Notes under the pieces: generated by a model | Databases searched by the model: none | What the model was told of the DNA's origin: nothing | What the model saw: the letters and a program-made list of their open reading frames with translations, nothing else | Origin: Ruminococcoides sp052118065 | GTDB taxonomy: Bacteria; Bacillota; Clostridia; Oscillospirales; Acutalibacteraceae | Assembly: GCA_052118065.1 (NCBI GenBank) | Contig: JBQKHY010000021.1 | Span: forward strand, 1 to 43,652 | Direction of reading: 5' to 3' | Length of the DNA stretch: 43,652 nucleotides | In this document: positions 15,333-22,388 of the stretch, piece by piece | Position numbering within the stretch: the first letter of the stretch is position 1 | Layout of the letters: each line of letters begins with the position of its first letter | Translations under genes and position numbers: made by a program

Positions 15333-15893
15333 TTATTCTTTATAATCTTCTACATATTCAACAAATTCGTAGAATTTTTCGGTATAACCTATTGGTGGTT
15401 TATCTTCTACAGATATTTTTTCGTAGGCCCAACTACCTACATCATTTTGATTAATTCCGTAATAATCACCTCCACCTCTACCATTGCCAATAGCAGTGAG
15501 TAAAGGAAGTGGATGGATACACCATCCTACCTTGTCCATGAATTTTTCTTTATATTTATTGCAATCAAGATAAATTCTTTTATCATGATTAACAAGATAT
15601 TTGTTATCAAGTAACAGTACATTCTTATGTATACTTTGTCCATCATTATCTATCCATGCTAAACTGTATAATTCATCATTGTCAATAGTAATATCAGCAT
15701 CGGCATAATCGCCAACCCAAGCCACCTGGGTTGGTCTTTGATAAATCATATTGACGAGTGATCCAACAAAATCGTTGTACCACCAAGAATGTTCCGTGAT
15801 TTTTGCTGGTTGATATTTATTATCAACTTCTCGATTAAAAATGGTTATTTCTCCTTTTTCGTTTTTAGTTACGGCACGATAATATTGACCCAT
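15333..15893 (-). CDS. Conserved mobile-element protein of the 'MGQYY' type
   Basis: 186 residues, beginning MGQYYRAVTKNEKGE. The core contains ITEHSWWYNDFVGSL, the acidic VAWVGDYADADITID and the Gly-rich LLTAIGNGRGGGDYYGINQ, followed by GSWAYEKI. This combination (MGQYY start, GNGRGGGDY loop, GDYAD) marks a family I recognise from phages and ICEs of Clostridia, with no known function. The soluble fold with a Gly loop and acidic residues could bind a nucleotide or metal, which is inference. The ATG is preceded by AAAGGAGCAAAATATT. It has the element-type promoter and leader. Confidence 0.65.
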   Translation of the reverse strand: MGQYYRAVTKNEKGEITIFNREVDNKYQPAKITEHSWWYNDFVGSLVNMIYQRPTQVAWVGDYADADITIDNDELYSLAWIDNDGQSIHKNVLLLDNKYLVNHDKRIYLDCNKYKEKFMDKVGWCIHPLPLLTAIGNGRGGGDYYGINQNDVGSWAYEKISVEDKPPIGYTEKFYEFVEYVEDYKE

Positions 15894-15974
15894 AATATTT
15901 TGCTCCTTTTATTATATTAATTATTTTTGAGTTTATTTATTAGACATTTTTAGTTCCTTTCATACTATTAAAGT

Positions 15975-16050
15975 AGATTATTTTATAAAACTCCTTAAAA
16001 ACATAAAATAACCTCTATAAATATAATGATTTTCGAGTAATACAAATAAA
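15975..16050 (-). promoter_or_regulatory. Element-type promoter and leader hairpin of the MGQYY gene
   Basis: TTTATTT (16044-16050), 15 bp, CATTATA (16022-16028). Arms AGGTTATTTTAT (16003-16014) and ATAAAATAATCT (15975-15986) pair over 12 bp with one G-U, a different sequence from other copies. AGGAGTTT is in the loop and AAACTC lies downstream. Confidence 0.75.
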
Positions 16051-16053
16051 AAA

Positions 16054-16079
16054 AGAAAGCCTACAAAAGTAGACTTTCT
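16054..16079 (-). terminator. Terminator of the XRE gene
   Basis: AGAAAGTCTAC / GTAGGCTTTCT stem followed by TTTTTTTATTT on the minus strand. Confidence 0.8.
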
Positions 16080-16089
16080 CAAAAATAAA

Positions 16090-16458
16090 TCACATTTTCA
16101 ATTTCTCATCCAATTTTTTCTTAAAATCTTCCTTATTTTCCCTACTTAAGGAACGATAAGCGATTATGATACTTTGTTCCTCTTTAGTAAGGTTATAAAT
16201 TGCATCATTTTCTAAAGCATGTAGGAATGATTCCTTATTACTCCTAGGGTTCTTTTCTGATGGTAGCAAATCATCATATGTGATACCGAAAATCTTGATA
16301 AGTTTGTGTAATGTATCAATTGATGGTTCTGTTTTACCTGTTTCATAATAAGTATAGGTTGTACGATTTATGTTTAATGCGTCAGCTACTTGTTGCTGAG
16401 TTAGTAAAGAATTTTTGCGATAAATTTTCAATAAATTTCCTAAATTTTTATTTGCCAT
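16090..16458 (-). CDS. XRE-family helix-turn-helix regulator
   Basis: 122 residues. Residues about 6-65 are a clear Cro/CI helix-turn-helix: LGNLLKIYRKNSLLTQQQVA, DALNINRTTYTYYETGKTEP, SIDTLHKLIKIFGITYDDLL. The recognition helix is NRTTYTYYE. The C-terminal half is charged and helical (NLTKEEQSIIIAYRSLSREN), a common dimerisation region of repressors of this size; no peptidase motif is seen. It is a plausible master repressor of the element's GTAGTACC promoters, competing with the RHH protein for that role. Its own promoter is the element type, so it belongs to the common regulon. Confidence 0.88.
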   Translation of the reverse strand: MANKNLGNLLKIYRKNSLLTQQQVADALNINRTTYTYYETGKTEPSIDTLHKLIKIFGITYDDLLPSEKNPRSNKESFLHALENDAIYNLTKEEQSIIIAYRSLSRENKEDFKKKLDEKLKM

Positions 16459-16539
16459 TATATTTTCTTCCTTTTTTTAATTCTAAAGTTTTTTCATTTA
16501 TTGACTTTTATTTGTTTCCTTTCCATAACAATTTAAAGT

Positions 16540-16615
16540 AATTTATTTTTTGTAAACTCCGAAAAACATAAAATAAATTCTATTTATATAATGAATCAAC
16601 AGTAGCAAAAATAAA
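16540..16615 (-). promoter_or_regulatory. Element-type promoter and leader hairpin of the XRE gene
   Basis: TTTATTT (16609-16615), 15 bp, CATTATA (16587-16593). Arms AATTTATTTT (16570-16579) and AAAAAATAAATT (16540-16551), CGGAGTTT in the loop, AAAACTT downstream. Confidence 0.75.
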
Positions 16616-16618
16616 AAA

Positions 16619-16643
16619 GAAAGCCTACAGTAGTAGGCTTTCT
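16619..16643 (-). terminator. Terminator of the PcfK-PcfJ transcript
   Basis: AGAAAGCCTAC / GTAGGCTTTCT perfect 11-bp stem followed by TTTTTTATTT. Confidence 0.85.
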
Positions 16644-16652
16644 AAAAACAAA

Positions 16653-18713
16653 TTACCTTTGTTTTTGGATATTGCTTTCCAATACATTCTTCATTTTATT
16701 GAGTTCTTTGGTTAAGCTATCTTCTAAGTCTTTGTTAGCATAGCCTCTAGCCTGTATTAGTGAGACTTTGCCGTTAGCCACTCTAAACTCAATAGTAGCA
16801 TACCTATCATTACCTTTTGCAACAAAACATACAATTGTTTTGCCCTCAGCCATTTTTTCGAAATAGTTTAATCTGCCGACACAGATATGCATTTCTTCTC
16901 CTTGTGCAATAAAATCATTTTTGTTGTGTGGTAAGGTAATTTTATAATCTCCAATTTTTAGTCCGTCAAAATTTCCTAAGGATTTTGTAAAACTTAAAAG
17001 TTTCTTTTCATTTTTTAAAAGTTGTTGCTTTTTAATTTTATCTTCATTTTCTTTAAGCCATTTTTCAGCAGCATCATGAGCCTTTTTAAGGTCCTGTGGA
17101 AACAAGAAACTTTTATTATATTTTACAATTTTTGCATCCGGATTTGATAATTTATAAGCTTTAATGTACATTGATATGTAATCATTAAGGGTTGGCAATT
17201 CACAAGTTTTAAACTGTCTTAGATACTTTATCACTTGATTAATTGTAGTTTTGTAATTATTACAAAACTCAATAATATCATCAGTAAAATGAATAATACT
17301 ATAATCATAATCAATACAATACTTATATATCAGCTTAAAATCATTAATTTTATTTTTAAATGATTTATCGAATGTTTGCATTGCAGACACAGTATTGTAA
17401 TCTACATTTTCTTCTATTGCAAACTTAATATAGGTTTTATTTAAACCTATATAATCTTTAATTGACATATTTTCTGTAATTGTAGTGCGATTATAATACC
17501 AGCCAACAGAGCTTTTTAACAAATCAGTTGCTAATTCATATAAGCCTACTTTTTGCAATTTTTCAGCTAACATTGAATATTTCATGTTAATCAAAATTTC
17601 CTCTACTCTTATACTAGAAGAAATAGTGCTAGATTCAATATACTGTAGAATTGATAACCGTTCACTTTCACTTGGAAAGGCTTCCTTTATAGTATCCAGA
17701 TTACCTTGATAGAATTTATCTGCAAAATAATATCTATCCGGTAATCGTGGTAACCACACATGCCATCCAATAGATGGTTTAGAATTCTTCCAATACAAAA
17801 GATTAGTATAATAATCTCTTGTTGCAATATAATAATTGAAGTTACGAAAGTCTGTACTGAATATATCTCTTTCATATTCATACAGGCTTCTATCAACTTT
17901 AATATCAGTTAAATAACCATTATAATCAAATGCTGATATACATTCTGATAAATCAAAATGTCTAACCATAAGTTGTTTTTCTCCATCTTGATTAATAAAA
18001 ACATCAAGCATAGAATAGCACTTATGTGTTTCTTTATTGCTTACTTTCAAACAAGAAATCGCTTCAATTTCTTTTTTGCATTTAGGACACTTATATTTAT
18101 GCCCCATTACTATTTTCTTATATGAACTTCTGGTATTACAATTAGTGCATATACCATTGCTTCTGTCTTTTGTGCTAAATATTAATTTATATCCTAAGTC
18201 ATTATTACAAAAGTTTTTAAACTTTCGTGGAACAGTTACCTTATAATTGCACCACATTTTCATTTTTTCTTTTATATCTTTTGCTCTTTTATTATTTCTT
18301 ATCTCAGCCTTGCGTGACTCATAGAAGTGTTTAATGCATCTCTGAGCATCATCATACTCATTAATATTTACATTGAAATATTCGAAAACACAACTTGAGA
18401 AATAACTAACTTTACCATAATAACTAAAAGCAAAATTTAAAGAGTTTGTCCACTTATTATTAGGTAATAAAGTAAGTGTATCACCTTTTTTGTTTATGAC
18501 TGTAATGTATAAATCATCACAATCAGCATATTTTTCAGCATTGGCATTGTAATAATTATAGGTATTACCTATACATATAAGATATTTTTTATTTTCGATA
18601 ATTTTAGTATTATAATAAGTAATACTTAAATCGGAAATTTCTGCTAATTTTTTAGCCTTCCTATAAATAGTAAGGCTTTTAATTTTACGGATACTTTTTT
18701 TAGAAGGTAACAC
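16653..18713 (-). CDS. pcfJ: PcfJ-like protein
   Basis: 686 residues from GTG 18713, which has AAAGGAGG at the right distance; the longer ORF begins inside that site. Residues about 190-215 carry a zinc ribbon (ICTNCNTRSS...YKCPKCKKEIEA). The last 200 residues hold the PcfJ signature: LPHNKNDFIAQGEEMHICVG, then NYFEKMAEGKTIVCFVAKGN and YATIEFRVANGKVSLIQARG. PcfJ was named on the pheromone plasmid pCF10 and is widespread on conjugative plasmids and ICEs, nearly always beside PcfK. Its molecular role is not established. The stop codon of pcfK lies 17 bases before this start. Confidence 0.85.
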   Translation of the reverse strand: MLPSKKSIRKIKSLTIYRKAKKLAEISDLSITYYNTKIIENKKYLICIGNTYNYYNANAEKYADCDDLYITVINKKGDTLTLLPNNKWTNSLNFAFSYYGKVSYFSSCVFEYFNVNINEYDDAQRCIKHFYESRKAEIRNNKRAKDIKEKMKMWCNYKVTVPRKFKNFCNNDLGYKLIFSTKDRSNGICTNCNTRSSYKKIVMGHKYKCPKCKKEIEAISCLKVSNKETHKCYSMLDVFINQDGEKQLMVRHFDLSECISAFDYNGYLTDIKVDRSLYEYERDIFSTDFRNFNYYIATRDYYTNLLYWKNSKPSIGWHVWLPRLPDRYYFADKFYQGNLDTIKEAFPSESERLSILQYIESSTISSSIRVEEILINMKYSMLAEKLQKVGLYELATDLLKSSVGWYYNRTTITENMSIKDYIGLNKTYIKFAIEENVDYNTVSAMQTFDKSFKNKINDFKLIYKYCIDYDYSIIHFTDDIIEFCNNYKTTINQVIKYLRQFKTCELPTLNDYISMYIKAYKLSNPDAKIVKYNKSFLFPQDLKKAHDAAEKWLKENEDKIKKQQLLKNEKKLLSFTKSLGNFDGLKIGDYKITLPHNKNDFIAQGEEMHICVGRLNYFEKMAEGKTIVCFVAKGNDRYATIEFRVANGKVSLIQARGYANKDLEDSLTKELNKMKNVLESNIQKQR

Positions 18714-18729
18714 AACAATTCCTCCTTTA

Positions 18730-19533
18730 TCAGTCAAACATACTGAATAAATTTAGGGAATTATTATTTTCCTTTTTAGTACCCTCTTCTTTTTTAGGTT
18801 CATCTTTAGAAGTTGAAGTATTAGCAGCAGGTTGAGAAAATAGATTGAAAGAATTTTCTTCCTTCTTTTCTTTACTTTTTGCTGAGGTTTTTGAAGTCTT
18901 TTTATTAGCCTTCTTTTTCGCCTTAGCAAGTCTCTCTTCATTCTTCTTTTTTTGTTTTGCCTTAGCTTCTGCTTCCTTCTTTGCAATTTCAAGATCATTA
19001 AGTTCATAATAATCATCAATAATTGCAAAAATTTGTCGATGGTCAAGGCCTATGCCTTTGGTACCATTACCCATTGATTGTACTTGTTTTGATAAGTACT
19101 CAAAACACTTTGTAAAGTTCTTTGATTTTAAAAGAACTTTTTTTGAAAAATCAATGTCCTTTTTTGCTTTATTATATACATAAATAAAGCAAGCAATTAA
19201 CGGTAATCCGTTAATACCAAAATAAGAATCTTGCATTAAACGGTTTAATGCTCCATCAATAATTTCTCCTTCAGACAAATTTTCAAAATTAAAGATTGGT
19301 CTGAAATCATCATAATTGATGTTTGGAACATCAAGTTTATCATCTTCTTTTACTGTTTCTTTACTTTCAATAACAGATAATTCCTTATTATCTGCCGTAT
19401 TGTTTTCATTAGTAATAGAATCATTACTTTCATCAACAATGGTTGTATCAACCATTGTTTCAGTTGTTACCTTTTCATTTTCAATCTCTTCTTCGACACC
19501 CATCATAGTGTCAATATCTGCAAATACGCTCAT
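18730..19533 (-). CDS. pcfK: PcfK-like protein
   Basis: 267 residues from ATG 19533 (MSVFADIDT), which has AAAGGAG eight bases upstream; an ORF from further upstream has no such site. The N-terminal 90 residues are acidic and low-complexity. The central ~110 residues match PcfK: SYFGINGLPLIACFIYVYNK, then NFTKCFEYLSKQVQS, and HRQIFAIIDDYYELNDLEIA, comparable to the 'dee.fg..vhYyde' motif. A Lys/Ala-rich helix follows, and the end repeats NSFNLFSQP / NSLNLFSMFD, possibly a docking peptide. It lies directly upstream of pcfJ in one transcript. Both are conjugation-associated genes of unknown mechanism. Confidence 0.75.
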   Translation of the reverse strand: MSVFADIDTMMGVEEEIENEKVTTETMVDTTIVDESNDSITNENNTADNKELSVIESKETVKEDDKLDVPNINYDDFRPIFNFENLSEGEIIDGALNRLMQDSYFGINGLPLIACFIYVYNKAKKDIDFSKKVLLKSKNFTKCFEYLSKQVQSMGNGTKGIGLDHRQIFAIIDDYYELNDLEIAKKEAEAKAKQKKKNEERLAKAKKKANKKTSKTSAKSKEKKEENSFNLFSQPAANTSTSKDEPKKEEGTKKENNNSLNLFSMFD

Positions 19534-19621
19534 GTTTTTTCTCCTTTTTTTATTAATATTATTATTGAGTTTTAATTTCATTTTGACATTTAATTAGTTA
19601 CCTTTCTTAACTTATATAGTA

Positions 19622-19698
19622 ATTTGTTTTTTGTAAAACTCCTAATAAACATAAAACAAATCCTAATAGTATAATGTTTTTTTTAAAAGCAAAATAAA
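19622..19698 (-). promoter_or_regulatory. Element-type promoter and leader hairpin of pcfK-pcfJ
   Basis: TTTATTT (19692-19698), 15 bp, CATTATA (19670-19676). Arms ATTTGTTTT (19653-19661) and AAAACAAAT (19622-19630). The A-U to G-C change on both sides, compared with the other copies, keeps pairing. GGAGTTTT is in the loop and AAAACTC downstream. Confidence 0.8.
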
Positions 19699-19699
19699 A

Positions 19700-19726
19700 A
19701 GGATACCTACTAATGCAGGTATCCTA
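19700..19726 (-). terminator. Terminator of the DUF4314 gene
   Basis: AGGATACCTGC / GTAGGTATCCT stem followed by TTTTATTT on the minus strand. Confidence 0.8.
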
Positions 19727-19735
19727 AAAATAAAA

Positions 19736-19957
19736 TTACTTTATTTTTTTAATAATATCTTCTCCATAAATTACATTTAGGCCGGAACCATTATCCCAAT
19801 TAACTAAAATACTGCCAGTATCATCAATACCTCTTACAGTACCTTTAGTTCCAATAGGAGGTGCTTGACAATCATCCATTTTAATTAATTGGATTTTAGT
19901 TCCAACTGGATATTCTTCCTTTAATAAGGACAAAGTTTCTTTTTCTATTATTTTCAT
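19736..19957 (-). CDS. DUF4314 protein
   Basis: About 73 residues from ATG 19957, preceded by AGGTGATTAAA (the GTG nine bases earlier lies within this site). The sequence EEYPVGTKIQLIKMDDCQAP, then IGTKGTVRGIDDTGSILVNW and DNGSGLNVIYGED, is a clear DUF4314 domain. It is a small SH3-like barrel common in Firmicutes ICEs and phages, with the hallmark P-x-G-T...MDD...P-x-G-x-x-G-x-V...W-D-N-G. Function is unknown. It follows the next gene upstream by 12 bases and shares its transcript. Confidence 0.85.
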   Translation of the reverse strand: MKIIEKETLSLLKEEYPVGTKIQLIKMDDCQAPPIGTKGTVRGIDDTGSILVNWDNGSGLNVIYGEDIIKKIK

Positions 19958-19969
19958 TTTAATCACCTA

Positions 19970-20449
19970 TTACCACCATGAATAGTAAAACAAACTCTCG
20001 TTATCAAAGTCTGTTGTATCTAATACAATTTCTATTTGTTCAATTGTATTTTCAATATCATATAAGTAGTAACTGTCATAGTCAGTGCTGCCAAAAAAGA
20101 ACCCACTAGTAGTTGGTAATAATTCACTAGCTTTCTCTGGTTCTTTTAAAACTTGTTGACATAAATCAACAAGTTTTATCAAGTCACATTTATCAACTTG
20201 ATAATACTCACAATTGCATAAGTATCCCTCATCAGTTAATGTATCTTCGAAATACTTGTGAATAGCATTAGCTTTTCGCCATTCACATACTTCTTCGCAA
20301 GGATTTTGTGTATAGAATTTTACAACATCCGTTTTTAACGGTTTGCATATTGGTTCATTGCAATAATTACAATTAAATACATGCATAGCATCCTCAATAC
20401 TTGTATCTTTATAATTCTTCATTTTGTATAGGTACATATCTAAACCCAT
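19970..20449 (-). CDS. Conserved phage/ICE protein of the 'MGLDMYL' type
   Basis: 159 residues beginning MGLDMYLYKMKNYKD. The middle has VCEWRKANAIHKYFEDT and cysteines (CNYCNEPICK, CNCEYYQVDKCDL). The C-terminus has ELLPTTSGFFFGSTDYDSYY followed by two acidic helices. This combination (MGLDMYL start, E-x-x-Y/EWRKAN-x-IH, LPT-x-SGFFFGS-x-xYD) marks a family frequent in phages and mobile elements. It has no experimentally known role. The ATG follows AAAGGAGAATTGAT. It is the first gene of a two-gene transcript with DUF4314. Confidence 0.75.
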   Translation of the reverse strand: MGLDMYLYKMKNYKDTSIEDAMHVFNCNYCNEPICKPLKTDVVKFYTQNPCEEVCEWRKANAIHKYFEDTLTDEGYLCNCEYYQVDKCDLIKLVDLCQQVLKEPEKASELLPTTSGFFFGSTDYDSYYLYDIENTIEQIEIVLDTTDFDNESLFYYSWW

Positions 20450-20521
20450 ATCAATTCTCCTTTAATATTATTTGAGTTTTTAATTTGACAATTATAAGTT
20501 TCCTTTCTAACTAGTTAAAGT

Positions 20522-20599
20522 AATTTATTTTTTACAAACTCCATTAAAACATAAAAATAAATCCTAGTTGTATAATGAGATTTTAAATAAGAAAATAAA
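20522..20599 (-). promoter_or_regulatory. Element-type promoter and leader hairpin of the MGLDMYL gene
   Basis: TTTATTT (20593-20599), 15 bp, CATTATA (20571-20577). Arms GATTTATTTTT (20553-20563) and AAAAAATAAATT (20522-20533), TGGAGTTT in the loop, AAAACTC downstream. Confidence 0.75.
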
Positions 20600-20602
20600 A
20601 AA

Positions 20603-20628
20603 AGAAGGCTTACTGCTGTAAGCCTTCT
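20603..20628 (-). terminator. Terminator of the 20659-21210 small-gene transcript
   Basis: AGAAGGCTTAC / GTAAGCCTTCT perfect stem followed by TTTTTTATTT. Confidence 0.85.
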
Positions 20629-20658
20629 AAAAAACAAATTGCAATATTCTATTTAATG

Positions 20659-20853
20659 TTATTTAGTATCATTTAGGTATTGATTGTATAAATCGTTATC
20701 ATTCAATAATGACTTTATGTATTCCTTATCATTAAATTCATTATCAATGAATTCATCATAGGAAACATACATTTCACCATCATATCCTACAGTATTAAGT
20801 TCATTATTATATGAATTCATAAAATTCTTATAATCAAGGTCATTATTATTCAT
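20659..20853 (-). CDS. Small acidic protein (64 aa)
   Basis: The protein is highly acidic and Asn/Tyr-rich (MNNNDLDYKNFMNSYNNELN, YVSYDEFIDNEFNDKEYIKS). It has no Cys, no membrane helix and no motif I know. The start overlaps the last 8 bases of the 35-residue ORF upstream, so translation is probably coupled. Small acidic proteins on phages and ICEs are sometimes DNA mimics or inhibitors of host systems, but nothing here proves that. It is the last gene of a three-gene transcript. Confidence 0.6.
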   Translation of the reverse strand: MNNNDLDYKNFMNSYNNELNTVGYDGEMYVSYDEFIDNEFNDKEYIKSLLNDNDLYNQYLNDTK

Positions 20854-20953
20854 ATAATATTTTTTTCAATGAATTTAATTCTCTTATTGTAGAAATATGT
20901 GTTCTTACCCAATCAATTTTATAAAGTTCATAACATAATAATTTTATATTCAT
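20846..20953 (-). CDS. Very small protein (35 aa) in a coupled operon
   Basis: ORF MNIKLLCYELYKIDWVRTHI..., 35 residues, with GAAAGGATTATTGAA before its ATG. The start overlaps the stop of the membrane protein upstream (ATGA), and its stop overlaps the start of the acidic protein downstream by 8 bases. Such a double overlap in frame order supports real translation even though the peptide has no recognisable motif. It is amphipathic and slightly basic. Confidence 0.5.
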   Translation of the reverse strand: MNIKLLCYELYKIDWVRTHISTIRELNSLKKILYE

Positions 20954-21210
20954 TTCAATAATCCTTTCAAGAATTTAATTACTGTAATGCAGGAATTAAA
21001 ATATTCTGATGGTAGGAACATCTTCAAAAGAATTCCTATTGACATAAATACAAAAATGATAGTAAGGTATTTATACACAACCCTTAATCCATCATTTATA
21101 CCACCACAAGTAATTTCTTTATTACTTGTTTTTATGTTATTAATAGTACATTTTCTTTTATTCTTTTTATTTTTCTTATTATGTTTATTATATAATTTAG
21201 TTTTTTTCAT
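20950..21210 (-). CDS. Small membrane protein (86 aa)
   Basis: A strongly basic N-terminus of about 30 residues (KKTKLYNKHNKKNKKNKRK) is followed by a membrane helix (VYKYLTIIFVFMSIGILLKM). A second, weaker hydrophobic stretch forms the C-terminus (NSCITVIKFLKGLLK). It would sit in the membrane with its basic tail inside. The ATG is preceded by AAGGAGATAATATT. It is the first of three overlapping small genes behind the element-type promoter at 21341-21370. Function is unknown. Confidence 0.6.
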   Translation of the reverse strand: MKKTKLYNKHNKKNKKNKRKCTINNIKTSNKEITCGGINDGLRVVYKYLTIIFVFMSIGILLKMFLPSEYFNSCITVIKFLKGLLK

Positions 21211-21340
21211 AATATTATCTCCTTGTTATAAATTTTATATTAGTTTTTAATATTTAATAAATGGTTTTAAATTTTAAGTTTATTAATATATTGCAATTTA
21301 TTTTTTATACTCCATAAAAACAAAAATTAAAACCTAATTA

Positions 21341-21370
21341 TATAATGAGTTTTTTTGCAAACAAAATAAA
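21341..21370 (-). promoter_or_regulatory. Element-type promoter of the three-small-gene operon
   Basis: TTTATTT (21364-21370), 16 bp here, CATTATA (21341-21347), then TAATTAGG. The leader keeps ATGGAGTAT and an A/T-rich arm pair, but pairing is poorer than in other copies. Confidence 0.6.
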
Positions 21371-21371
21371 A

Positions 21372-21399
21372 AAGAATACTTACAGCAGTAAGTATTCTT
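21372..21399 (-). terminator. Terminator of CRISPR array 2
   Basis: AAGAATACTTAC / GTAAGTATTCTT perfect stem followed by TTTTATTTT, at the leader-distal end of array 2. It is nearly the same stem as the terminator of array 1. Confidence 0.85.
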
Positions 21400-21468
21400 T
21401 ATTTATATTGCTATCTGTTAATAAGTTGTTATTATAATTATACTTATTCATGGAAATTACCAAGTGGA

Positions 21469-22132
21469 ATCTACATTAGTAGGAATTTAATTGTTACATA
21501 TAGCGTAACTTAATTTGTTAGATTTTTTCAATCTACATTAGTAGGAATTTGTGTGTTGTATATAACCATAAATATACGACAATTTATTATTTTATCTACA
21601 TTAGTAGGAATTCTATTGTTGTATATAACAATGCAAGGAAAGAAAGGAGCGAACACATCTACATTAGTAGGAATTTTTGTGTTGTATATAACTAAGTTAC
21701 CATTTTCTATGGGATAACTATCTACATTAGTAGGAATTTGTGTGTTGTATATAACAGAGAGGTGTTCCTATTACGGAACATATATCTACATTAGTAGGAA
21801 TTTGTGTGTTGTATATAACCCACTCATTGCTATACCTAAGTGTCCCATCTACATTAGTAGGAATTTAATTGTTGCATATAACCAAAGACACTTGCTAGAA
21901 ATGATTAAGATCTACATTAGTAGGAATTTGTGTGTTGTATATAACCTGTCTCGGCTGATTCAAGTCCGGCAAATCTACATTAGTAGGAATTTAATTGTTG
22001 CATATAACTGAAGTACGAGAAGGGGCAAAGAACGGATCTACATTAGTAGGAATTCTATTGTTGTATATAACGATATTTAACACATAAAGACAACCCATCT
22101 ACATTAGTAGGAATTTGTGTGTTGTATATAAC
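21469..22132 (-). CRISPR. Type V-A-like CRISPR array 2 (11 repeats, 10 spacers)
   Basis: Repeats (36 nt) start at 21469, 21531, 21594, 21657, 21720, 21784, 21847, 21910, 21973, 22036 and 22097. Spacers are 25-28 nt and all different. In transcript sense (minus strand) the repeat ends AATTCCTACTAATGTAGAT. That is the Cas12a-type hairpin with stem CTAC/GTAG, loop TAAT and a C-A mismatch where the canonical repeat has U-A. The 5' half comes in three versions: GTTATATACAACACAC, GTTATATGCAACAATT and GTTATATACAACAATA, interleaved along the array. The leader-distal repeat at 21469 starts GC instead of GT, normal end decay. No cas gene is in the window. Confidence 0.96.
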
Positions 22133-22304
22133 ACCAACATTGTTAATTATGTACAAGTTTTACACTACTATCTTTTATTAAATCAAACAATTGTTACATA
22201 ATATTTGCGTAATCAACCATCAATACATACAAAATATTAAATTAAGACTGGGGTTTTCACAACTTTTATATTAATATAATATCACATTTTTTATTTTTTA
22301 TCAA
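22133..22304 (-). promoter_or_regulatory. Leader and promoter of CRISPR array 2
   Basis: Promoter TTGATA-17-TATTAT (22276-22304). The leader of about 145 nt begins with AACCCCAGTCTTAATTTA, as in array 1, and ends TTAACAATGTTGGT against the first repeat. The array 1 leader ends TTACAATGTTAGG. Confidence 0.8.
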
Positions 22305-22332
22305 CCATTCTTCATATTTATATATAATAAAA

Positions 22333-22359
22333 AGAAAGCCTACTTTTAGTAGACTTTCT
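22333..22359 (-). terminator. Terminator of LRR gene 2
   Basis: AGAAAGTCTAC / GTAGGCTTTCT stem followed by TTTTTATTATATA on the minus strand, just before the array 2 promoter. Confidence 0.8.
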
Positions 22360-22388
22360 AAATTTAAACCACTTACATTAAAAGGTAA

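Noticed and set aside
21742..22011. 89-residue plus-strand frame with repeated YISRNL units
   Set aside because: It is the translation of the CRISPR repeats of array 2; the periodic residues follow the 63-bp repeat-spacer period.
21469..22132. RNA anti-CRISPR (solitary repeat mimic)
   Set aside because: These are multi-repeat arrays with unique 25-28-nt spacers, promoters and leaders, so they look like guides rather than single decoys.
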